Shown here: piece after piece, positions 1 through 5,325 of the stretch
Layout of the letters: each line of letters starts with the position of its first letter
How positions within the stretch are numbered: the first letter of the stretch is position 1
Assembly (NCBI GenBank): GCA_946481265.1
Contig: CAMLNE010000266.1
Coordinates: 1-5,966, forward strand
Direction of reading: 5' to 3'
Length of the DNA: 5,966 nucleotides
Source of the DNA: an uncultured Panacagrimonas sp.
GTDB taxonomy: Bacteria > Pseudomonadota > Gammaproteobacteria > Nevskiales > Nevskiaceae
Notes under the pieces: generated by a model
Databases searched by the model: none
What the model saw: the letters and a program-made list of their open reading frames with translations, nothing else
What the model was told of the DNA's origin: nothing
Position numbers and translations under genes: made by a program

Positions 1-562
1 AGGCCTGCGTGGTGTCGGCGACGCTCCAGGCCTGGAACATGTTGCCGCCGGTGACCGCGAACGTGAGCATCGCGACGCAGAAGAAGGCGCCCGCGAGCTT
101 GCCCAGCGCGCCCCACACCGGACCCATCGCGCCCAGCCCGCGCCGGCACACGTACATGGTGCCGCCGTGCGGATCCTCCGGGTTGCTAACGTCGCGATAG
201 AGCATCGAGAGCGTCACCTCGGTGCTCTTGAGGGCCATGCCGACCACGCCGACCACCCACATCCAGAAGATGGCGCCGGGCCCGCCGAACTCGACCGCGA
301 TGGCGACGCCGGCGATGTTGCCCAGTCCCACGGTTCCGGACAGTGCGGCGGAAAGCGCCTGGAAGTGGGTCAGCGCGCCGGCGCCTTCATGTGTGTCGAT
401 GCCGCGACCCGCGAGCAGCGCGACGCCGTGGGTCATCGAGCGGTATTGCGAAAAGCCGCTCCACAGCGTGAACAGCACCCCCGTGCCGAGCAACGCCACC
501 AGCATCGGCACGGACAGCATGACCGCATTGATCTGCTCGAGTAACGCGAAGAAGGAACTCAT
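1..562 (-). CDS. AGCS-family alanine (or glycine):cation symporter, N-terminal part
   Basis: This is the N-terminal 187 residues of a sodium- or proton-coupled small neutral amino acid importer of the inner membrane; the rest lies beyond the left edge. Family members are usually about 450-550 residues, so roughly a third is present. Hydrophobic segments are visible at about residues 15-33, 83-108 and 155-172. The AGCS core signature is clear: SGTVGLGNIAGVAIAV at 75-90 followed by FGGPGAIFWMW at 92-102, then KSTEV (112-116) and YRD (122-124), and later GNMFQA (173-178). The family usually has GGPMY before the next amphipathic stretch; here it is GGTMY at 133-137. The ATG at 562 aligns with the usual family start (short amphipathic N-terminus, then LWSGFSQYR), but only a weak GGA serves as ribosome-binding site. 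The gene begins 24 bp after the APC permease stop, so co-transcription is likely. The family call is firm; the substrate is inferred. Confidence 0.93.
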   Translation of the reverse strand, partial: MSSFFALLEQINAVMLSVPMLVALLGTGVLFTLWSGFSQYRSMTHGVALLAGRGIDTHEGAGALTHFQALSAALSGTVGLGNIAGVAIAVEFGGPGAIFWMWVVGVVGMALKSTEVTLSMLYRDVSNPEDPHGGTMYVCRRGLGAMGPVWGALGKLAGAFFCVAMLTFAVTGGNMFQAWSVADTTQA

Positions 563-586
563 CAGTCCAGGTTCGGGTGTGTCCGA

Positions 587-1996
587 TCAGCCGGCGATGA
601 TCGCCAGGCCGCTGTGTCGGCGCGAATAGAGGAAATACACGGCCATGCCCAGGCCGAACCAGATCGTGAACGCGATCCAGGTCGCGGAGGGAAGGCTGAC
701 CATCAGCCAGCCGCAGAACGCCATGCCCAGCATGGGAACCAGCGGCGAGAAGGGGACGCGAAAGGGTCGCGCCAGTTCCGGGCGTGTGCGCCGCATGATC
801 ATGACGCTGGCGCAGACCAGGAAGAACGCGCCGAGCGTCCCCAGGTTCACCAGTTCGGCCACCCGTCCGATCGGAAAGAAGCCCGCCACCAGCGCGATGA
901 TCACGCCGCTGCACAGGATCAGCCGCACCGGCGTCTGCGTGCGCGGGTTCAGGCGGGCCATCGCCGCGGGCAGCAGGCCGTCGCGCGACATCGCCAGCAC
1001 CACCCGCGTCAGGCCGTAATACAGCACCAGCATCACGGTGGTGATGCCGAAGATCGCGCCCGTGGCGACCGCGCCCTTGGCCCAGCTGACGCCCAGCCCG
1101 CTCATCGCCTCGGCCACCGGCGCCTTGAGGTCGATCTGCTGGTAGGGGACGACGCCGGTGAGGATCCCCGACACGACGATGTACAGCACGGTGCAGATGG
1201 CCAGCGACGCCAGGATGCCGATCGGCAGGTCGCGCTGCGGGCGTATGCACTCTTCGCCTGCCGTGGAGACCGCATCGAACCCGATGTAGGCGAAGAAGAT
1301 CAGCGCGGCCGCGGTCGTCACCCCCATCAGGCCGTAGTGGCCATGGCCGTCGGCGTCGATCACGCGTTCAGGAATGAAGGGGGTCCAGTTTGCGACGTCG
1401 ACGTGCTGTCCGGCGATCACGATGAAGGCCAGGATCGCGGCCAGCTTCACGAACACCATGGCGCTGTTGAAGCGCGCGGACTCCTTGACGCCCCAGGACA
1501 GCAGCGCGGCCAGGATCAGCACGATGAGCATGGCCGGGATGTTGACGATGCCGCCTTCGGCCGGCGCCGAGATGTATGCGGCGGGCAGGTGAACGCCGAA
1601 GAACGCATCGAGGATGCTGGACAGGTAGCCCGACCAGCCGATCGAGACGGTGGCCGTGGCCACCGCGTACTCCAGGATCAGCAGCCAGCCGATGATCCAG
1701 GCCGCGAATTCGCCGATGCCGGCGTAGGCATAGCCATAGGCGCTGCCGCAGCCGCCGACGGCGCTGGCCAGCTCGGCGTAACACAGCGCGGCGAAGCCGC
1801 AGGCCGTACCGGAAAGAATGAAGGAGAGCACGATCGCGGGACCGGCATGCTCGGCCGCGGCCACGCCGCTGAGCACGAAGATGCCGGTGCCGATGATGCA
1901 GCCGATGCCAAGCAGGGTGAGGTCGAAGGCCGTCAGGCAGCGCTTGAGGCCGGTATTCGCGTTGACCGCGACCGGCTTGGTTCGCATCAGGCTCAT
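587..1996 (-). CDS. APC-superfamily amino acid permease (cationic amino acid transporter-like)
   Basis: A 469-residue inner-membrane amino acid transporter, full length for the CAT/YfnA-like branch of the APC superfamily. The unwound helix 1 motif GIGCIIGTGIF is at 30-40. Other conserved pieces are FFAYIGFDAVSTAGEE (234-249, helix 6 and the following loop), TRVVLAMSRDGLLP (330-343), PRTQTPVR (351-358), ELVNLGTLGAF (381-391) and RPELARPFRVPF (405-416). About twelve hydrophobic segments can be traced. The frame is open up to position 2068, but the ATG at 1996 is preferred: it has GGAG five bases upstream, and the extra residues would be an Arg/Ala-rich tail unlike the family. A second ATG three codons in (1987) is also possible. 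The gene follows the thiolase after about 250 bp and precedes the AGCS symporter by 24 bp. Substrate specificity cannot be read from the sequence; cationic or broad-range amino acids are typical for the group. Confidence 0.93.
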   Translation of the reverse strand: MSLMRTKPVAVNANTGLKRCLTAFDLTLLGIGCIIGTGIFVLSGVAAAEHAGPAIVLSFILSGTACGFAALCYAELASAVGGCGSAYGYAYAGIGEFAAWIIGWLLILEYAVATATVSIGWSGYLSSILDAFFGVHLPAAYISAPAEGGIVNIPAMLIVLILAALLSWGVKESARFNSAMVFVKLAAILAFIVIAGQHVDVANWTPFIPERVIDADGHGHYGLMGVTTAAALIFFAYIGFDAVSTAGEECIRPQRDLPIGILASLAICTVLYIVVSGILTGVVPYQQIDLKAPVAEAMSGLGVSWAKGAVATGAIFGITTVMLVLYYGLTRVVLAMSRDGLLPAAMARLNPRTQTPVRLILCSGVIIALVAGFFPIGRVAELVNLGTLGAFFLVCASVMIMRRTRPELARPFRVPFSPLVPMLGMAFCGWLMVSLPSATWIAFTIWFGLGMAVYFLYSRRHSGLAIIAG

Positions 1997-2001
1997 CTGG
2001 G

Positions 2002-2005
2002 CTCC
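2002..2005 (-). promoter_or_regulatory. Ribosome-binding site of the APC permease
   Basis: On the minus strand GGAG stands five bases before the ATG at 1996. It is the reason for choosing that start over the longer open frame reaching 2068. Confidence 0.6.
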
Positions 2006-2180
2006 GTGGACTGGTCGTCCCATTGATGTTCGCGCCGCGGTGGGAGCGGTCCGCGCCGCGCCGGTCATGGTCCGGGATCAGACTCGATTCGATAAGTATG
2101 CCGTCTGGCGATCCGAAGGTCGCGGCTCGTGCGCAGCTTGTCCGGCGCGACGGTGGGAGCGGACGACGTGGCGCGGACCA

Positions 2181-2224
2181 GGCCCGGGGCTGCTCCCTGC
2201 GATCGGAAGCGAATGTCCCGGGCC
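2181..2224 (-). terminator. Inverted repeat after the thiolase gene, possible terminator
   Basis: GGCCCGGG at 2181-2188 pairs perfectly with CCCGGGCC at 2217-2224; two more pairs (one G-T) can extend it inwards, leaving a loop of about 24 bases. It begins 21 bp after the thiolase stop, where a terminator would be expected. There is no T-tract on the minus strand and the loop is long. Each arm is also self-palindromic (CCCGGG). It is at best a weak or Rho-assisted terminator. Confidence 0.25.
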
Positions 2225-2245
2225 GTGAGCCAGGCTGCGGACGAC

Positions 2246-3523
2246 TCAGCGCTCGAGGATCGCCGTGATGCCCAGGCCCCCCGCGGCGCAGATCGAGACC
2301 AGGCCGCGACCGCCGTTGTGCTCGTCGATGATCTTGGCCAGCGTGGCCAGGATGCGCGCGCCGGTGGCGGCGAAAGGGTGCCCCAGTGCAACCGAACCAC
2401 CGCGGATGTTCAGGCGTGAGCGGTCGATGGTGCCGAGCACGCCGCGCAGGCCGAGCTGGTCCTTGCAGAAGCGCGGATCGTTCCAGGCCTTGAGGGTGCA
2501 CAGCACCTGCGCGGCGAAGGCCTCGTGGATCTCGTAGAAGTCGAAGTCCTGCAGCCCGATGCCCGCCCGCGCAAGCATGCGCGGGACCGCGTAGGCCGGC
2601 GCCATCAGCAGGCCTTCCTTGCCGGTGGCGAAGTCCACCGCGGCGGTTTCCGCATGTTCGAGATAGGCCTGCGGCTGCAGTCCGCGCGCGGCGGCCCATT
2701 CCTCGCTGGCCAGCAGGATGGCCGAGGCACCGTCGGTGAGCGGGGTGGAATTGCCGGCGGTGAGCGTGCCATTGGCGCGGTCGTAGGCCGGCTTGAGCGA
2801 GGAGAGCCTCTCCAGGCTGGTGTCCGCGCGTAGATTGTTGTCCCGCTCCAGGCCACGGAACGGCAGCACGAGGTCGCTGTAGAACCCGGCGTCGTAGGCC
2901 GCGGCCGCCTTCATGTGGGAATCGAACGCCAGCTGGTCCTGCTCCTCCCGCGTGATGCCCCAGGTCTTGGCCATCACTTCGCAATGCTGGCCCATGCTCA
3001 TGCGGGTGCGCGGCTCGGTCACCGCGGGCACCGCCGGCGCGAGCATGCTGGGACGGAACCGGGCAAGCGCCTTGAGCTTCTGCGCGCTGGTCTTGCCGCG
3101 ATTCGCCTCGAGCAGGATCTTGCGCAGCTTCTCGTTGACGCCGATCGGTGCGTCCGAGGTGGTATCCGTGCCCCCCGCGATGCCGGCCTCGATCTGCCCG
3201 AGGGCGATCTTGTTGGCGATGTTCACGGCAGCCTGCAGGCCGGTGCCGCAGGCCATCTGCACGTCGTAGGCCGGCGTCTCTGGCGCTAGGCCGGAGGACA
3301 GGACCGATTCGCGGCACAGGTTGAAGTCGCGCGAATGCTTCAGCACCGCGCCCGCCGCCACTTCGCCGAGCCGTTCGCCGTGCAACTGGAACTTGTCGAC
3401 CACGCCGCGCAGGGCGGCGGTGAGCATGTCGCGGTTCGAGGCTTCGGCGTAGGCGCCGTTGGAACGCGCGAACGGGATTCGGGCGCCGCCCAGAATGGCA
3501 ACCCGCGTGATGGTCTGCTTCAT
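2246..3523 (-). CDS. Acetyl-CoA C-acyltransferase (thiolase), FadI-like
   Basis: A 425-residue cytoplasmic thiolase that cleaves 3-ketoacyl-CoA with CoA into acetyl-CoA and a shortened acyl-CoA, or runs in reverse to condense acetyl-CoA units. The N-terminal domain carries the nucleophile Cys92 in MACGTGLQA. The C-terminal domain has HEAFAAQ (His333), GHPFAATGAR (His382) and CAAGGLG (Cys412, the general acid/base position). HEAFA, GHPFAATGAR and CAAGGLG are shared with Escherichia coli FadI and the mitochondrial trifunctional protein beta subunit, whereas the FadA/PhaA groups typically have NEAFA and a C-x-GGG ending. The length is close to FadI (436 residues). The ATG at 3523 has GGAG six bases upstream. 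The dehydrogenase for the preceding step lies upstream on the same strand, about 160 bp away. No FadJ-like partner is visible, so the symbol fadI is not assigned. Chain-length preference is unknown. Confidence 0.94.
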   Translation of the reverse strand: MKQTITRVAILGGARIPFARSNGAYAEASNRDMLTAALRGVVDKFQLHGERLGEVAAGAVLKHSRDFNLCRESVLSSGLAPETPAYDVQMACGTGLQAAVNIANKIALGQIEAGIAGGTDTTSDAPIGVNEKLRKILLEANRGKTSAQKLKALARFRPSMLAPAVPAVTEPRTRMSMGQHCEVMAKTWGITREEQDQLAFDSHMKAAAAYDAGFYSDLVLPFRGLERDNNLRADTSLERLSSLKPAYDRANGTLTAGNSTPLTDGASAILLASEEWAAARGLQPQAYLEHAETAAVDFATGKEGLLMAPAYAVPRMLARAGIGLQDFDFYEIHEAFAAQVLCTLKAWNDPRFCKDQLGLRGVLGTIDRSRLNIRGGSVALGHPFAATGARILATLAKIIDEHNGGRGLVSICAAGGLGITAILER

Positions 3524-3541
3524 GATCTGCTCCGCTGCGAA

Positions 3542-3558
3542 AGGGGATCGCAGGGGAT
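3542..3558. repeat. 7-mer repeated at 10-bp spacing before the thiolase gene
   Basis: AGGGGAT occurs at 3542-3548 and again at 3552-3558, one helical turn apart. On the minus strand this is ATCCCCT, running from the edge of the candidate -10 box into the leader. The spacing would suit a protein binding one face of the helix, but two copies are too few to be sure. Confidence 0.4.
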
Positions 3559-3584
3559 TCTAGTCGCGGATTTTTGCGACTCAT
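3557..3584 (-). promoter_or_regulatory. Candidate sigma-70-type promoter of the thiolase gene
   Basis: On the minus strand TAGAAT at 3557-3562 matches the -10 consensus at five of six bases. ATGAGT at 3579-3584 matches the -35 consensus at three of six, with a 16-bp spacer. Transcription would start near 3549, giving a leader of about 26 bases that contains the GGAG ribosome-binding site. The prediction comes from reading the sequence only. Confidence 0.4.
3562..3581. promoter_or_regulatory. Dyad in the promoter spacer, possible operator
   Basis: AGTCGC at 3562-3567 and GCGACT at 3576-3581 form a perfect 6-bp inverted repeat separated by 8 bases. The dyad fills the spacer of the candidate thiolase promoter and touches both hexamers, where a repressor site is expected. 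It could instead be a chance hairpin. No known regulator motif was recognised. Confidence 0.3.
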
Positions 3585-3639
3585 GCGGCCGCAGCGCCAA
3601 GTCTGGCCCGGCGGCTCCGGTGCCGGTGGCGCGAGCCCG

Positions 3640-3670
3640 GGCGCATGGCGGCGCTGAGTCGCCATGCGCC
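3640..3670 (-). terminator. Perfect 11-bp hairpin after the dehydrogenase gene
   Basis: Bases 3640-3650 (GGCGCATGGCG) are the exact reverse complement of 3660-3670, with a 9-base loop. The stem starts 13 bp after the dehydrogenase stop, in the right place to end its transcript or protect the mRNA 3' end. No T-tract follows on the minus strand, so a classical Rho-independent terminator is not shown. The inner ten bases of the right arm recur at 3693-3702 inside the end of the gene. Confidence 0.5.
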
Positions 3671-3683
3671 GCGGGATCGGGTG

Positions 3684-4451
3684 CTACTTCGGCGCCATGC
3701 GCAGGGCGCCGTCCAGGCGGATGGTCTCGCCGTTGAGCATGGTGTTCTCGATGATGGTCTGCACCAGGTGGGCGAACTCGCCCGGCCGGCCCAGGCGGGG
3801 CGGAAACGGCACGCTGCGACCCAGCGAGTCCTGCGCTTCCTTGGGCAGGGTGGCCAGCAGCGGCGTTTCGAACAGGCCCGGCGCGATGGTGCAGATGCGC
3901 ACCCCGATGCGGGCGAACTCACGCGCGATCGGCAGCGTCATGCCGACCAGGCCGGCCTTGGACGCGGCGTAGGCCGACTGGCCGATCTGCCCGTCATAGG
4001 CCGCGATCGAGGCGGTGTTGATCATCACGCCGCGCTCGCCGTTCTCGTCGGGCTGCTGCTTGTTCATCTGCTCGGCGGCCAGGCGGATGACGTTGAAGCT
4101 GCCGATGAGATTGACGTTGACCACGCGGGAGAACATTTCCAGCGGCTGCGGGCCGTCCTTCCCGAGCACCTTGGCCGGCGTGCCGATGCCTGCGCAGTTG
4201 ATCGCGCCGTGCAGGGCCCCGAACGAGGAGACCGCGAGCTGGACCGCGGCCCGGACCTCGTCCTCGTCGACCACGTTGACCTTGGCGAAACGCGCCTGGT
4301 CGCCGAGTTCGGCCACCAGTGCATGACCACCGACCTCGTTGAGGTCGGCGATGACCACGCGGCCGCCCAGGCTGGCCAGCAGCCGCGCCGTGGCGGCCCC
4401 CAGCCCCGAGGCGCCTCCGGTGACCAGGAAACTGCTCTTGTCGATCTTCAT
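3684..4451 (-). CDS. HSD10-type short-chain dehydrogenase, likely 3-hydroxyacyl-CoA dehydrogenase
   Basis: A 255-residue cytoplasmic short-chain dehydrogenase that most likely oxidises 3-hydroxyacyl-CoA (or 2-methyl-3-hydroxybutyryl-CoA) with NAD. The classical SDR elements are complete: glycine-rich TGGASGLG at 11-18, Asp36 at the end of strand 2 (favours NAD over NADP), NCAG at 85-88, Asn114, Ser148 in INTASIAA, and the YAASK catalytic pair Tyr161/Lys165. The stretches [11 protein letters not shown] (151-161), MTLPIARE (171-178) and [12 protein letters not shown] (188-199), and the ending [13 protein letters not shown] (240-252), are typical of the 17beta-HSD10/type II hydroxyacyl-CoA dehydrogenase group. 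The ATG at 4451 starts 16 bp after the DUF4399 stop and has no recognisable Shine-Dalgarno, suggesting translational coupling. The thiolase for the next chemical step follows downstream. Family and cofactor are well supported; exact substrate is inferred. Confidence 0.92.
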   Translation of the reverse strand: MKIDKSSFLVTGGASGLGAATARLLASLGGRVVIADLNEVGGHALVAELGDQARFAKVNVVDEDEVRAAVQLAVSSFGALHGAINCAGIGTPAKVLGKDGPQPLEMFSRVVNVNLIGSFNVIRLAAEQMNKQQPDENGERGVMINTASIAAYDGQIGQSAYAASKAGLVGMTLPIAREFARIGVRICTIAPGLFETPLLATLPKEAQDSLGRSVPFPPRLGRPGEFAHLVQTIIENTMLNGETIRLDGALRMAPK

Positions 4452-4467
4452 ATGGGGATGTCGTGGG

Positions 4468-4965
4468 TTACTTGACGGTGATGGTGATCTTGTCCGAGCT
4501 CAGCGTCGGGTTGAACGACTGGTGCTTCCAGTCCGCGAAAACGAGCTGGAGGGTGTGCTTGCCGGGCTTGAGCGTCAGCGTGGCCTCGGTCTGGCCCTTG
4601 CCGTAGTGGATCACCTGGTCGCTGGCCGGCAGGGGCAGGGCAAGGTCGACGGTGGGCTCGTCCACCAGCAGGTGGTGATGGCCAGTGGCCTCGATCTGCG
4701 TGCCCGCGGGGGCGACGCCCATGCCCGACAGGCCGAACACGACGGTCACCGGGCTGGTCACGGTGGCATCGGCGGCGGGCGAGACGATGTACACCCTGGC
4801 GCCGGCGGGCGCGGGGGTGGGCAGGTTGAACTTCTCGGCCATGCGATTGCTGGCCTGTTGCCTGGCGGCCTCCTTGATCGCGGACATGGTGTCGTCCGCC
4901 GCCAGCGCCGGCAGGCTCACGAGGGCGAGGGACAACAGGATGGAAGGCAGCAGTCGAGATTGCAT
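4468..4965 (-). CDS. DUF4399 domain protein, exported
   Basis: A 165-residue protein of unknown function. A signal peptide is clear: MQSR, a hydrophobic core (residues 5-18) and a PALA cleavage site after about residue 22, so the mature protein is predicted to be periplasmic or secreted. A variable linker follows, then a single beta-rich domain from about residue 57 to the end, recognisable as DUF4399: [19 protein letters not shown] (61-79), GMGVAPAGT (81-89), TGHHHLLVD (94-102), LPLPASD (110-116), HYGKGQTE (120-127) and PGKHTLQLV (134-142). The histidines at 96-98, 120, 137 and 148 could bind a metal; this is inference only. The frame is open to a TTG at 4990-4992, but the ATG at 4965 gives the normal signal peptide. 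The ribosome-binding site is weak. The gene leads directly into the dehydrogenase gene (16 bp) and is divergent from the small plus-strand gene. Confidence 0.88.
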   Translation of the reverse strand: MQSRLLPSILLSLALVSLPALAADDTMSAIKEAARQQASNRMAEKFNLPTPAPAGARVYIVSPAADATVTSPVTVVFGLSGMGVAPAGTQIEATGHHHLLVDEPTVDLALPLPASDQVIHYGKGQTEATLTLKPGKHTLQLVFADWKHQSFNPTLSSDKITITVK

Positions 4966-5011
4966 GGTCGGGCTCGTGGGAGGTGGAGGCAAAGGCCGAA
5001 GACGGATGGCG

Positions 5012-5041
5012 ATGATAACGAGGGGGCGCCTTGGCTACACT
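5012..5041. promoter_or_regulatory. Possible divergent promoters for the DUF4399 gene and the small plus-strand gene
   Basis: In the 105-bp divergent gap, TATCAT on the minus strand (5012-5017) resembles a -10 box for the DUF4399 gene. TACACT on the plus strand (5036-5041) resembles one for the 74-residue gene. They would give leaders of roughly 40 and 23 bases. Good -35 boxes are missing on both sides (about two of six matches), and each -35 position would fall on the other's -10 element. Confidence 0.3.
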
Positions 5042-5070
5042 TTGGCCCGCAAACCCTCCGCGCTCCTTGC

Positions 5071-5295
5071 ATGAAAAAGCCCAAACCCGACGAAGTCCGG
5101 CCCACGCCCACTGAATCCACCGACGATTCCGTGATACCGGAGCAGGCCCGGCATTCGGCCATGAAGCTGCCCGAGGGCGTGCGGCCGCGGGTTTCCGGTG
5201 GCCCGCCGCGAGGCCCGGGCTGGGACCGCAATGCCTCCGGCCGCCCTCAGCGCGACGCTGCACGCCGGGCGGGCAAGTCGCGCAAGGTGCACTGA
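5071..5295 (+). CDS. Small basic protein of unknown function
   Basis: A 74-residue hydrophilic protein, which I do not recognise as a named family. The N-terminal third is Pro/Thr/Asp/Glu-rich (KKPKPDEVRPTPTE), followed by DDSVIPEQARHSAMKLPEG at 18-36. The second half is rich in Gly, Pro and Arg (VRPRVSGGPPRGPGWDRN at 37-54) and ends with the strongly basic RRAGKSRKVH. There is no signal peptide, membrane segment or cysteine, and low-complexity composition suggests a largely disordered protein that may bind nucleic acid; this is inference. The ATG at 5071 fits a short leader after a possible TACACT -10 box, although no Shine-Dalgarno is seen. The frame is open far upstream, so codon bias alone does not prove it. 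Support comes from the position in a gap that would otherwise be empty and from a non-shadow, protein-like sequence. It is divergent from the DUF4399 gene and convergent with rpiA. Confidence 0.6.
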   Translation: MKKPKPDEVRPTPTESTDDSVIPEQARHSAMKLPEGVRPRVSGGPPRGPGWDRNASGRPQRDAARRAGKSRKVH

Positions 5296-5325
5296 ACGGT
5301 CCGTCGTCGCCGGCGGCCAGACCGG

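Larger units (their letters stand above)
1997..2245. other. Intergenic region between the thiolase and the APC permease
   Basis: These 249 bp hold no convincing gene. Reading on the minus strand from the thiolase stop, there is first an inverted repeat with arms at 2181-2188 and 2217-2224 (listed separately). Next comes a small imperfect stem closed by a TTCG loop at 2108-2123, then a relatively AT-rich stretch at 2081-2100, and finally a very GC-rich leader with a 5-bp stem (2036-2040 with 2051-2055) before the permease start. The AT-rich stretch is the most likely site for a permease promoter, but no -35/-10 pair with acceptable spacing could be picked out. Confidence 0.5.

Noticed and set aside
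387..1250. Minus-strand open frame spanning the junction of the two transporters
   Set aside because: It is out of frame with both the APC and AGCS genes, which carry clear motifs; its translation has none.
614..2026. Long plus-strand open frame (470 codons) antisense to the APC permease
   Set aside because: Its protein is rich in Arg, His, Gln, Asp and Gly with no family motif, as expected from the complement of GC-rich hydrophobic coding DNA; the minus-strand permease explains the region fully.
2065..2400. Small minus-strand frame across the thiolase end and the intergenic region
   Set aside because: It overlaps the thiolase C-terminus out of frame and is Arg/Ser/Ala-rich without motifs.
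1368..3665. Minus-strand open frame of 765 codons across the thiolase and the start of the permease
   Set aside because: It overlaps two well-supported genes out of frame and translates to Arg/Ala/His-rich low-complexity sequence; its length follows from the scarcity of stops in GC-rich DNA.
3645..4475. Plus-strand open frame of 276 codons opposite the dehydrogenase
   Set aside because: Antisense shadow of a complete SDR gene; the composition is typical of reverse-complement translation.
4966..4992. TTG start adding nine residues to the DUF4399 protein
   Set aside because: It would place a proline-rich tail before an otherwise normal signal peptide; the ATG at 4965 gives the expected N-terminus.
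4339..5070. Upstream in-frame extension of the small plus-strand gene
   Set aside because: The frame is open, but this part runs antisense through the dehydrogenase and DUF4399 genes and has no protein-like features; only the portion from the ATG at 5071 is kept.
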